Shown here piece by piece: positions 44,102 through 52,631 of a stretch of DNA of 64,000 bases (the first letter of the stretch is position 1; each line of letters begins with the position of its first letter). The notes under the pieces were generated by a model. It was not told the origin of the DNA, ran no database searches, and saw only the letters and a list, made by a program, of their open reading frames with translations. The DNA lies in the NCBI GenBank assembly GCA_016928305.1, contig JAFGKY010000013.1:38658-102657 (forward strand), written 5' to 3'. Source of the stretch: Bacteroidales bacterium (GTDB lineage: Bacteria; Bacteroidota; Bacteroidia; Bacteroidales; UBA10428). The position numbers were made by a program, and so were the translations under genes.

Positions 44102-44965
44102 ATGAAATACGTTTTAAGCCTTTTTATGTTTTTTTTCACAAGTAATCTGGTTTTTACTCAGAATAAGACAGACATCAGCTTAAAATGGAAAGATTCTGTC
44201 AAACAAGAAGTTAGCATTTCTTCAGAGACTGGCAATTTGTATAACCAGTTGAGCCATCACGGGCCCGCCGTTGAAAACGAATGGTTAGGATTAAGGATCT
44301 ATTTTGATTACAAATGCGCCATTGACGTTTACAACAAATCACAGACCCGTCTTGAGCTGGCTGAAGCCGCCTGGTACCCGACGCCTGAGCAGCAAAAAGA
44401 AGGGTGGGGAGCTGATCAGTACAAAGTAGGAACTACAGTAGGACTAGGCGGAGTCCGCTTGTGGGACGGCGAAAAAGTCGTATATCTTGATCCGGTAAGA
44501 AAAAGAACAGCCAGGGTATGTAAGGAAGCCAATATTTCGTATATGGAAATGCTGTCAGAGGGGGTACCGTATCTTGGAGACAGTATTGATATATTGGTGC
44601 GTGTCACCGTTTTTTCAGGTATTCGTGCAGCGAAGGTGGAAGCCTTTGCATTATGCGACAATCCGGTTCAATTCTTAACAGGCGTCAATTACCATCCGGG
44701 AATGGAAACAAAACAGGGAGATGACTATATATGTACCTGGGGTATTCATCCGGAGGATGTAGCTGCATTTCAACTGGCAATAGGTTCGGGTATAACATAC
44801 GATCCAAATGATTTTGTATCTGTGAAAAAGGAAGAGAAAGAATATCAGATGATATCAAAACCTGCCAAATATCTTACAACATGGATTAATTCTGCCAGCG
44901 AAAAAGATCCTGATCTGAATTCCATGGAGAAATTTGTTGAATACCTGGAGGGTTTTAAAAAGTAG
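44102..44965 (+). CDS. DUF4861-like secreted protein
   Basis: 287 residues. Signal peptide (MKYVLSLFMFFFTSNLVFTQ). The mature protein is beta-rich with HHGPAVENEWLGLRIYFD, a pattern seen in DUF4861 proteins that accompany pectin or rhamnogalacturonan degradation genes. Later motifs: GVRLWDGEKVV, FSGIRAAKVEAF, NYHPGMETKQGDDYICTWG. It has its own promoter box and follows the unassigned TIM-barrel-like gene by 135 bp. A polysaccharide-degrading or lyase-assisting role is inference. Confidence 0.68.
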   Translation: MKYVLSLFMFFFTSNLVFTQNKTDISLKWKDSVKQEVSISSETGNLYNQLSHHGPAVENEWLGLRIYFDYKCAIDVYNKSQTRLELAEAAWYPTPEQQKEGWGADQYKVGTTVGLGGVRLWDGEKVVYLDPVRKRTARVCKEANISYMEMLSEGVPYLGDSIDILVRVTVFSGIRAAKVEAFALCDNPVQFLTGVNYHPGMETKQGDDYICTWGIHPEDVAAFQLAIGSGITYDPNDFVSVKKEEKEYQMISKPAKYLTTWINSASEKDPDLNSMEKFVEYLEGFKK

Positions 44966-45085
44966 TTTTAATTTGATGACTTAAAGTTTAATGATCCTTC
45001 ATTGATTATCCGGGTATGGAAACCTACCTGGCTGGTGAATATCATTTTAAAACATAATCGTTGGATCAGTGCTCATTCAGGTCTG

Positions 45086-46099
45086 TCAGCCGGTATTCAT
45101 GTTTTTCCTGAACACGATACCGTGCGATTCCAGTAACGCTTCCGAATATTGCCAGAGCCTTATTCCGTTCTTTATATCCGTGGCTTTTGGATCCATCTCC
45201 TTTCTGCTCATGCGAAAAAGATAACCTACAGCATTTCCCTCCACCTCAGGTGAACATCCTAAATATAGAACCGGTTTCACAGCCTGTTCCGGTGACTTGA
45301 AAAATACCACGAAAATCAGTTTTAACAAAGATTTGAAGATGACAGGCGCTTCCCTGGCAATATGGGTGTTCACCGGACCGGGACAAAGGGCAAAAATAGA
45401 ACACCGGGTCTGACCGGACTGGTTGAGCCGGCGTGAAAGCTCGTTGGCAAAAGTTGTCATCAGTAGTTTATAATATCCATAAAGTTCAATGGTTTTACCC
45501 ATGGAGTATTCCCTGAATCTGCCAAATCCTTCCCAGTCGAATGCCTTTGGATTTCTGTGGGCTTCCGAAGAAATAAAAATTATACGCGGTACAGAATTAC
45601 CATTCATGTTAATTAGATTATGTTCCAGGAGTAATCGCACCAAAAGGTATTTTGCCAGGTAGTTTACCATGAACATTTCCTCCAGACCCTGATGGGTTTT
45701 TCTGCTTGCTGAAGGAACAACTGCCGCATTGCAGATCAGCCTATCGATTTTCAGGGACGATTCTTTCAGTGAATCCACCAGCCTGATAATGGATTTCATG
45801 TCGGAAAGATCAACCGGCAGCATTTTCACATGATCATTACCCGAAAGTCGGCGAACCCGGTCCCCCTTTTCCGGTATGCCGCTCCGGCAGGCCATCCACA
45901 CACGAGCTCCGCGTTTGGCAAGCTGCACAGCCGTCTCAAATCCAAGACCCGAACTGGCGCCTGTTATCAGAATATTTTTGTCTGTAAGGCTGATTTCCTC
46001 CTTTAAAAATACCTTGTTTTTTTGTTTACGGAACAGGTCGGTTATGCCGCTAATGGTTGCAGTAAAAGCATTTGAATATCTTTCTTTATGAGGGTTCAT
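45086..46099 (-). CDS. Short-chain dehydrogenase, retinol-dehydrogenase-like
   Basis: 337 residues. A basic N-terminus of about 40 residues precedes the SDR domain: ILITGASSGLGFETA for NAD(P), LICNAA, FISSEAH, and the catalytic YYK within ELYGYYKLLMT. The C-terminal part (VFFKSPEQAVKPVLYL) is typical of RDH/WWOX-like SDRs that act on hydrophobic substrates. The ATG is 3 bp after the sulfotransferase stop, so it is the last gene of a coupled three-gene operon. Confidence 0.84.
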   Translation of the reverse strand: MNPHKERYSNAFTATISGITDLFRKQKNKVFLKEEISLTDKNILITGASSGLGFETAVQLAKRGARVWMACRSGIPEKGDRVRRLSGNDHVKMLPVDLSDMKSIIRLVDSLKESSLKIDRLICNAAVVPSASRKTHQGLEEMFMVNYLAKYLLVRLLLEHNLINMNGNSVPRIIFISSEAHRNPKAFDWEGFGRFREYSMGKTIELYGYYKLLMTTFANELSRRLNQSGQTRCSIFALCPGPVNTHIAREAPVIFKSLLKLIFVVFFKSPEQAVKPVLYLGCSPEVEGNAVGYLFRMSRKEMDPKATDIKNGIRLWQYSEALLESHGIVFRKNMNTG

Positions 46100-46102
46100 G
46101 AA

Positions 46103-47350
46103 TTAACGCCGCACCGTTTTAAGAAAATTAACATAATGGTTTAATATACCATGCAGCTCATCCGGTTTAAGGGCGAAATCTTCAAGATTGTAAACATGGT
46201 TTCCAAAACGGTTTGGTGCATTCAGTCTTTCCGCGTCAAGAAACTTCTGAAAAAGTTCCGGGGAGATGATTTGACCATTTATGTATAGTTTTCCCAGAAC
46301 GCTCATGGGTGATGCTATTAGATCTTCATAAAATACATCGGTAAATTTCTGATCCGGATTAGCTTCCCTGAATGCAATACCCTTTGAAAGCATGTAGCCG
46401 GTTTTTCTTACCCAATGTCCGGCCACCCTTTCCAGAGATACATGGTCACTGAAAATAGCCTGGCTGAGTGCTACCATACTCATAAAAGAGGGCAGACTTT
46501 CAGAGACATCTCTGTGTGTCCAGATAAAGTGCACATGTCCGAAATACTTTTTTGCCAGATCGAGAAATTCCATGTGATGGGGACTTTTCAAGACCCATTG
46601 CTTCGCAGGCCGCTGACATTGCAGAAATTTCAGCAATTTAACCATATACTCATAGGCATAAGATTGATTGGTTTGTTCCAGCCAGGCTGCATAGGAGGGA
46701 ACATACATTGTTGCTTCGGGAGTCGTGCTCAGAAAAGTGGTATCCAGCAACAGGATATCTTCCTCCGGTTTTTCGTATTCCACCGGATGAATGGAGAAAA
46801 ACCCGGGAGCCATCAGCTTCAGTGCTTTTTCGCTGATGCGGGCGGCTTTGATTCGCCGGGCGACCTCTGTAGGTTTTTCATTCAGCGGCACGGGATTTAT
46901 GGCTTCCCAGCTCGACAAGACCCTGTTCCCGGGATCGGCTGCAAGCAACCGGTGCAATTTGGTCGTTCCGGTCCGCTGAAGACCGCATATTAAAATCACC
47001 GGATATAGCTGCTTATCAAGAATTTCAGGATACTTTTTAAACCAATATTCTGCCCTGAGCCGTGTGGCCAAAAGGCCGGTCAGCCGTTTCTGCGTGATAA
47101 ACCGCCCGACAGGATTAAGTTCGGCTTCCTGGTTGATGGAATCGATGAGTCTGTCCAGGGGTTCTTCCCAGAAATTATTGCCGAATGAATGCAGTCCGGT
47201 TTGTTTCCTGGCAAGCCTGATCAGGTGGTCTTTATCGAGTCTAATCTTTGTACCCAGAAAATAAGAACCTTCCCAGGCGGTATTGAGCATTCTTAGCCAT
47301 AATGGCTTTTTCTTAAAGCTGTTCGGAGTAACGATACAGTGTTTTATCAT
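46103..47350 (-). CDS. Sulfotransferase family protein
   Basis: 415 residues from ATG (MIKHC). The PAPS 5'-phosphosulfate loop is LICGLQRTGTTKLHRLLA near 123-140; the 3'-phosphate region is around WVLKSPHHMEFL and FIWTHRDVSESLPS. It transfers sulfate from PAPS to a hydroxyl or amine of an unknown acceptor, in the cytoplasm. Translation is coupled to the DUF1214 gene (stop TAA, one base, ATG) and followed within 3 bp by the SDR gene. A GTG ten codons upstream is a poorer start. Confidence 0.88.
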   Translation of the reverse strand: MIKHCIVTPNSFKKKPLWLRMLNTAWEGSYFLGTKIRLDKDHLIRLARKQTGLHSFGNNFWEEPLDRLIDSINQEAELNPVGRFITQKRLTGLLATRLRAEYWFKKYPEILDKQLYPVILICGLQRTGTTKLHRLLAADPGNRVLSSWEAINPVPLNEKPTEVARRIKAARISEKALKLMAPGFFSIHPVEYEKPEEDILLLDTTFLSTTPEATMYVPSYAAWLEQTNQSYAYEYMVKLLKFLQCQRPAKQWVLKSPHHMEFLDLAKKYFGHVHFIWTHRDVSESLPSFMSMVALSQAIFSDHVSLERVAGHWVRKTGYMLSKGIAFREANPDQKFTDVFYEDLIASPMSVLGKLYINGQIISPELFQKFLDAERLNAPNRFGNHVYNLEDFALKPDELHGILNHYVNFLKTVRR

Positions 47351-47351
47351 G

Positions 47352-48533
47352 TTAGATAAGGTCTGAAGTCTTAACCACACTGCAAACGGGCTCTACGGGT
47401 CTGACACCGTTTTTTAGACGATACCATCGGAGGCACATGGTACCTTCGTTGTGATGGCAGGTATCGATCCAGTTAAGCAATCCGGGATTTATTTTTGACA
47501 CAATGATCCTGACGCTGCCATCTGCCCCAGCTTTTGCAGTATGCTTATTGATGCAAACAGGGAAGTACCTGTAGTCCAATGATTCCATCCAGTAATTGTT
47601 CAGCTGAAAGTTCCAGGTCTCGCATTCGGGTGGTATAAAATCAATGACAAGGGCTTGATTATCCTGTAATTTCCAGTAACTGTGATGGTATATTATGCCG
47701 GCATCACCACCTGCCGCATTGGATATTTCCGGATCAAACACCGGCAGTTGGTTAACGTGTTTCTGAAAATCCTTTGCCCACCGGGCAAATAACATGGGGG
47801 CCCCGGCAACAAACAGTGCTGCCGTTTCAAGCCCTTTATCAATTTTTTCGGGTGTAACCGGCAGGGGAACTTTCCTCCCGTTTAAATTTTCAATTTTCAG
47901 GGTTGCAGGGATTTCCGTATTCCGGTCATAAAAGGTTTGTCTTACCATCAACAAGCTTGTATCCTCTTCGATCTTCAGCCAGTTCCTGCCTTTCCTTGTT
48001 TTACTCAGGATGATCTCAAAACTGCCGTCATCCTCAATCTGCAGGTCTTTTGACTCCAGTACACCACAAGGCAGCATTCCGCCGGTAGTGCCATAGTTAC
48101 CGTTCTGGGTGAAAAATCCCACGTAATCGATGGTATTTCGCTTTCCCGTGATACGGTATTCATATTGACCACTTATCTGGGCATTCATGTAATAATTATC
48201 CGGATTATCAGCCCCGAGCTTTGCCGTCTCGTGCACCATTCTTCTCAATTCAGGAAACTCAACATCACCATATTCCACATATGCTTCCAGCGCTGCTCTC
48301 GTCAGTCGCGACAAATATCGCACACCTTCCGCCTGCTGAAAAGCATCCCTGGGTGTGCCCGGGTAGGTGAGGGCTGCCCCGGCTGTTTTCAGGTGTTCAC
48401 AGAAACCTGACCAGCTTTTTCCGGTAACGATCCGGTTTGCATGTATATTCGCTTCTGTTTTCCCGGCTATACGCAGCCACAGAAGGCGGAAATTCCTATA
48501 ATATCCGAGAATGGCAAATAACAGATTTTTCAT
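47352..48533 (-). CDS. DUF1214 domain protein
   Basis: 393 residues from ATG (MKNLLFAILGYYRN). The C-terminal part fits DUF1214: ETWNFQLNNYWMESLDY, a characteristic W-x-L region, then CINKHTAKAGADGSVRIIVSK and LRWYRL. The middle contains DYVGFFTQNGNYGTTGG and a beta-rich stretch. The N-terminal 15 residues are hydrophobic, so membrane association is possible. Function unknown; it heads an operon with sulfotransferase and SDR, suggesting modification of a small hydrophobic metabolite. TAnnTTTG box 48 bp upstream. Confidence 0.8.
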   Translation of the reverse strand: MKNLLFAILGYYRNFRLLWLRIAGKTEANIHANRIVTGKSWSGFCEHLKTAGAALTYPGTPRDAFQQAEGVRYLSRLTRAALEAYVEYGDVEFPELRRMVHETAKLGADNPDNYYMNAQISGQYEYRITGKRNTIDYVGFFTQNGNYGTTGGMLPCGVLESKDLQIEDDGSFEIILSKTRKGRNWLKIEEDTSLLMVRQTFYDRNTEIPATLKIENLNGRKVPLPVTPEKIDKGLETAALFVAGAPMLFARWAKDFQKHVNQLPVFDPEISNAAGGDAGIIYHHSYWKLQDNQALVIDFIPPECETWNFQLNNYWMESLDYRYFPVCINKHTAKAGADGSVRIIVSKINPGLLNWIDTCHHNEGTMCLRWYRLKNGVRPVEPVCSVVKTSDLI

Positions 48534-48581
48534 TATAATGATTTTTAAATAAACACAGCATACAACATGCTTTCCTGATAA

Positions 48582-48589
48582 CAAAAATA
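48582..48589 (-). promoter_or_regulatory. Predicted -7 box of the DUF1214 operon
   Basis: TATTTTTG on the minus strand, 48 bp before the ATG at 48533. Confidence 0.4.
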
Positions 48590-48845
48590 ACGTTATATGT
48601 GAATTATGAAAATTCTTTTTCGCAGGATTTTTTTATTACGGGTATATAATATTGAATAAGTTATGGTTGAGGATGCAATATTACACCTTGTGTGGGTGAG
48701 GCACAAGCGGATATTTGCTCAAGTGCGGGGATTGAGTTCTGCTTATTCTATCCAATTGCCACGTCCGCCAAAATCATTATTCAAGACTAATTCATCCAGC
48801 ACAGCGTCCTCGCAATAACGCAATGACCGCTTTGGTGTGGCTATA

Positions 48846-48880
48846 TACTTAGTCACTCGGTAAAGCCGAGCGACTGTGAG
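48846..48880. repeat. Palindrome with 10-bp arms
   Basis: AGTCACTCGG/CCGAGCGACT pair (one wobble or mismatch) around a 5-nt loop TAAAG. It lies in the gap 48534-49340, otherwise without an intact gene, near a truncated gene fragment. A palindrome of related outline lies at 52478-52505. Confidence 0.45.
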
Positions 48881-48962
48881 GGGTGTTATACGTAAAGTTG
48901 ATTCCTGCCGGAAAATTTTTGATAAAAGTAATTAAAATCATTCACCTGAAGAAATAACGGAA

Positions 48963-49166
48963 ATGGTTCCTGATTTTTCACAAAACAGCAAATATCTTCA
49001 GCATTACAACGAACCGGTTTTTATGGATGCAGCAAACGGTGATTTTCATATATTGAAGGAATTTGCGGACAAAAACAAAGGAGCAAGCCTTCCTGATGAA
49101 GTAATCAAAGTCATGGGATTAAACGATCAGAAGGCTGCATTTATCGGTGCTTACCCGGTGAAATAG
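48963..49166 (+). pseudogene. C-terminal remnant of a right-handed beta-helix protein
   Basis: 67 codons: FMDAANGDFHILK followed by GASLPDEVIKVMGLN and AAFIGAYPVK. This matches the closing segment of secreted parallel beta-helix proteins (typically DP.F.DAANGDFRL..., then G.D.GAYP). There is no N-terminal signal or helix body upstream, so this is the tail of a larger gene lost by deletion. The ATG is incidental. Confidence 0.5.
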
Positions 49167-49340
49167 AGGGCTTGAGGTGCAAGCCCAAACCAGCAGAGGG
49201 CATAGCACATTCAACGAACTGATGTGTAAACTTTGAAATTTTAGAATAAAAGGGGAGAGACGGCCTGCTATAAATACCAAAGGCAATATGCTGTTTGCGA
49301 CGTCAGAAGCGAAATGAAGGTGTTTCGGCTGTTTTAATGG

Positions 49341-50417
49341 CTATGATTTCTTTCTCTCCTTTACCTGATAAATACCGGTACTTTTTCTTTTGCCTTTCAA
49401 TTTAATTCTTCCGATTTCTTTGAAGAGGTATGCATCTTTGTCTTCTGTTCGTTTATACAGATCCTCAGAAATCAATAAATCCTGCTGATATTCATTGCAC
49501 ATACCTTCAATACGGGCTGCGGTGTTAATGGTATCGCCGTTGTAGGAAATATCCCTTCGTGTTTGTCCAACCTGCAGCGCCATTACCGGTCCCACATGTA
49601 CGCCGGCTTTAAATACCGGTACCAGTTTATATTTCCGGTTGAAGTACCTCTCCCGTCTTGAGATTCGTTTCCGAAATGCAAAGTAGGCTTTCAGATAATT
49701 ACAATCCAGGATCCCGCTTTTTACTTGCCACGAGATTATGACGCCATCACCCAGATACTGGTATATTTCACCGTGATAAGAATCAAAGATCGTCATGATA
49801 TTAAAAACATCCTGCATGAGGTAGCTGAATTTCTTATGAAAAAGCTTCTCGGCAATTGCAGTAGACGATTTCATATCAAGAAACATAAATATTCGCTCTT
49901 CCTCCCTGGGTTTGCCAAGGATCCCAAAGAACCAGCGGATGAAATTCATTCTCCCCATTCTCATTCGCATGTCCTTTAAAAAGTTGAAAATAATTCCGCT
50001 TAAATAGAAATAGGCAAGAAAGCGAAAGAAATGAATATTCATTTCCGGAATTTGCTTAAGGATTTCTTCATAGTTGGATTCACGTATCTTATTAACTGAA
50101 AATCGCGCTGCTACTAACATTAAGGCAAATGCTGAGCCGAAATAAACCAGCCACTTGAAAAATACGATCATCCGTGTGGGAAGAAAGCGAACCAAACGGT
50201 CAGTAAAAAGGAGATTCAGCAGAAAGAACAGAAAGGAGATGGCCGATGCAAATACCAAAAGAATAAGGTATAAATTATCGAACTGAAGTAAATTGAAGTA
50301 GGTAGTGAAAACCGTATCATCACCGGTTATGAAAATATAAAACAGGAAGATAGCATACCAGAATATGATCTGGTATAGAAGATATTTAAGATGTTTTAAT
50401 AATCTGTTTGACATCAT
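49341..50417 (-). CDS. Membrane-bound class III adenylate/guanylate cyclase
   Basis: 358 residues. Four membrane helices (about 12-30, 48-70, 83-103 and 130-147) precede a class III cyclase domain from about 170. Metal-binding Asp residues are D181 (FLDMKSS) and D224 (YLGDGV); K270 and the D295/N298/R302 set (GDTINTAARIEG) fit ATP selection and transition-state residues. It makes cyclic AMP (or cyclic GMP) at the membrane. It is divergent from a small secreted protein gene, 45 bp apart. Confidence 0.88.
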   Translation of the reverse strand: MMSNRLLKHLKYLLYQIIFWYAIFLFYIFITGDDTVFTTYFNLLQFDNLYLILLVFASAISFLFFLLNLLFTDRLVRFLPTRMIVFFKWLVYFGSAFALMLVAARFSVNKIRESNYEEILKQIPEMNIHFFRFLAYFYLSGIIFNFLKDMRMRMGRMNFIRWFFGILGKPREEERIFMFLDMKSSTAIAEKLFHKKFSYLMQDVFNIMTIFDSYHGEIYQYLGDGVIISWQVKSGILDCNYLKAYFAFRKRISRRERYFNRKYKLVPVFKAGVHVGPVMALQVGQTRRDISYNGDTINTAARIEGMCNEYQQDLLISEDLYKRTEDKDAYLFKEIGRIKLKGKRKSTGIYQVKERKKS

Positions 50418-50462
50418 TATTTTGTATATTAGTTATCGAAATATTTATAAAACTCCAAACAT

Positions 50463-50840
50463 ATGAAAATACTGAAAACACTCATAGCATTCAGTCTGAT
50501 CTTATTTACAAATGAGATCTTTGGTCAGCATTTACCCCAGTCATATCAGGCTATGTTAAATGAAATCGTTATCCATTTTGAGACTATTCGTGGTTCAAAT
50601 ACTGTAACACAAGGTAAGAATACTTTAAGTATTGTTGACGCGAACAAAATTGCACTTCGAATTGAGCATAAAAAGACGGTAAAGAACCTGACTTTTATAA
50701 AGGAACCTGACGAAGAAAACAAACTGGTCTGGATAGCTGCAAATGAGATTACTACAGACATGGTAAATAAGTATGAAGATTTGCTGACTAAGATATTAAG
50801 GTCAATGCATGAATTATCAGAAAAGAGATCGAAAGAATAA
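50463..50840 (+). CDS. Hypothetical secreted protein
   Basis: 125 residues with a signal peptide (MKILKTLIAFSLILFTNEIFG, cleaved near QH). The mature part is mixed alpha/beta with a C-terminal charged helix (LRSMHELSEKRSKE). No family recognised. Its start is 45 bp from the divergent cyclase start. Confidence 0.68.
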   Translation: MKILKTLIAFSLILFTNEIFGQHLPQSYQAMLNEIVIHFETIRGSNTVTQGKNTLSIVDANKIALRIEHKKTVKNLTFIKEPDEENKLVWIAANEITTDMVNKYEDLLTKILRSMHELSEKRSKE

Positions 50841-50908
50841 TACTTAGAGTACATTTTTCACAGTAGAGGCAAAAAGCTTTTGTTTTTGATGAGTTTCCCT
50901 TCGCTGAA

Positions 50909-50925
50909 GCTTCGGGGATCGAAGC
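50909..50925. repeat. Short palindrome upstream of the DUF4143 ATPase gene
   Basis: GCTTCG/CGAAGC arms around GGGAT, followed by a sequence with GTATAACG. The 220-bp gap 50841-51061 contains no other clear feature. Confidence 0.3.
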
Positions 50926-51061
50926 GGAACATTCTTTTTGCGCCGTATAACGTAGCAAAATGGGTGTGGAGTAATAATTTCTCTAAAAATATTACAAATA
51001 AATAAGAAAATAACTCAATATATATTACATTTCTTCAAATATTTTACCCTAACTTTATGAC

Positions 51062-52414
51062 ATGTTTAAAAGAGATATCATACATGAACTTGAAAACTGG
51101 AGGTTATCCTCAAATCGGAAACCCTTGATTTTAAGGGGTGCCAGGCAAGTTGGCAAAACTACAGCAGTAAATATATTTGCAGAGCAATTTGAACAATACA
51201 TATACCTGAACCTGGAAAGATCGGAAGACAGAGAAATATTTGAAAAGTATCCTAATACGGAAGATCTTATACAAGCGATATTTTTAATAAAGAATAAACA
51301 AAGGAAAATAAAGAACACATTGTTATTCATTGATGAGATTCAAGAAGCTCCCTCTGCAATAGCTCAACTCAGATACTTCTATGAACAAGCACCTGACATA
51401 TTTATATTAGCTGCTGGTTCATTATTAGAAACCTTATTTGATAAATCTATTCGTTTTCCTGTCGGACGTGTTGAATATAGAGTAATTCGTCCTGTGTCAT
51501 TTATTGAATTTTTAGAAGCAAGCCAAGAAAACACTGTTTTGGAATTGCTAAATACTACTCCTATTCCGGCATATGCACATGACAAAATCCTAAAATTGTT
51601 TAATACTTACGCTTTGCTCGGTGGTATGCCTGAAATCATTGAGAATTATATTAAGAATCATGATTTAACATCATTAAAACAGATTTATGAATCATTATTG
51701 ATATCCTATATGGATGATGTAGAAAAATATGCCCGTAATTCCACCCAGGTTCAACTCATAAGGCATGCAATACGATCAGCTTTTGATGAAGCCGGCAAAA
51801 GAATCAGATTTCATGGTTTTGGCAGTTCAAATTATGGCTCCAGGGAGATGGGGGAGGGTCTAAGGATTCTTGAAAAAGCGATGTTAATCAAACTTGTATA
51901 TCCAACCACAGGCACTGAAAATCCGATAGTCCCAAACAAAAGAAAATCTCCAAGGCTGCAGGTTCTGGACACTGGTTTGTTAAATTACTTTGTTGGAATT
52001 CAGCAGGAATTAATTGGAATAAAGGACTTAAGTGATTCATACAGAGGTATTATTGCAGAACATTTAGTAGGACAAGAATTATTAGCAAAAGAATACAACA
52101 TTCTTAGTGACATTATCTTTTGGATTAGGGAGAAAAAAACATCCACAGCTGAAGTAGATTATTTATATAAATTTAAGAATTTCATTATACCTATCGAAGT
52201 CAAATCAGGTGCAACCGGTAAACTCAAATCGCTGCATCTTTTTATGGATCTTGCCAATCATAATATGGCTATTAGAATTTATTCCGGGAACCTTACCATA
52301 GATAAAGTAATTACACATCAAAACAAAGAATATTATTTATTAAATCTTCCATATTATTTATTATCAAAACTAGATAATTATTTAATTTGGTTTGAAAAAG
52401 AGATAAGCCAATAA
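51062..52414 (+). CDS. AAA ATPase with DUF4143 domain
   Basis: 450 residues. Walker A GARQVGKTT near 26-34 and Walker B TLLFIDEIQ; sensor-like ILAAGSLLE. The C-terminal half is DUF4143 with a conserved RGIIAEHLVGQELL and a nuclease-like Glu-x-Lys (IEVKSG). Proteins of this kind are common, often horizontally spread, and of unknown function. The coding DNA looks more AT-rich than its neighbours and is flanked by palindromes at 50909 and 52478, which suggests acquisition. Start: ATG (MFKRDII). Confidence 0.85.
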   Translation: MFKRDIIHELENWRLSSNRKPLILRGARQVGKTTAVNIFAEQFEQYIYLNLERSEDREIFEKYPNTEDLIQAIFLIKNKQRKIKNTLLFIDEIQEAPSAIAQLRYFYEQAPDIFILAAGSLLETLFDKSIRFPVGRVEYRVIRPVSFIEFLEASQENTVLELLNTTPIPAYAHDKILKLFNTYALLGGMPEIIENYIKNHDLTSLKQIYESLLISYMDDVEKYARNSTQVQLIRHAIRSAFDEAGKRIRFHGFGSSNYGSREMGEGLRILEKAMLIKLVYPTTGTENPIVPNKRKSPRLQVLDTGLLNYFVGIQQELIGIKDLSDSYRGIIAEHLVGQELLAKEYNILSDIIFWIREKKTSTAEVDYLYKFKNFIIPIEVKSGATGKLKSLHLFMDLANHNMAIRIYSGNLTIDKVITHQNKEYYLLNLPYYLLSKLDNYLIWFEKEISQ

Positions 52415-52477
52415 GTTATTTTCAAAACCCGTATACACTTATTAACCTCAAGCTAATTAATAAAATGCCAATTACTC

Positions 52478-52505
52478 GCTACGCTTATGAGATCGTTCAC
52501 CCGAT
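52478..52505. repeat. Palindrome downstream of the DUF4143 gene
   Basis: CCCGAT/ATCGGG arms around AA (effective loop ATAAAT), followed by ATCACTAAGT. The end resembles the reverse complement of the palindrome at 48846 (TGACTAAGT). Confidence 0.35.
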
Positions 52506-52587
52506 AAATCGGGATCACTAAGTTATAAAACATATGTAAATATGTGTCCTATAATTAATATTATGTTAAATAGAGTATTTAAATAGT

Positions 52588-52618
52588 AAAGGGGAGTTTT
52601 TAAGGCTCCCCTTTTATA
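52588..52618. terminator. Bidirectional terminator
   Basis: A 9-bp perfect stem AAAGGGGAG/CTCCCCTTT with a 9-nt loop, A/T runs on both sides. It ends the DUF4143 gene and the convergent TPR gene. Confidence 0.85.
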
Positions 52619-52631
52619 GTTATCAGAGTTA

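Noticed and set aside
46415..46993. 192-codon plus-strand open frame inside the sulfotransferase gene
   Set aside because: Antisense to the P-loop-containing sulfotransferase; no family signal in the translation.
48534..48962. tRNA gene in the 807-bp gap
   Set aside because: No cloverleaf arms or CCA end could be found; the region holds only a palindrome and a gene fragment.
48846..50960. Integron attC sites around GTTATACG/CGTATAAC sequences
   Set aside because: Only short similarity to the core; no integrase gene or cassette organisation seen.
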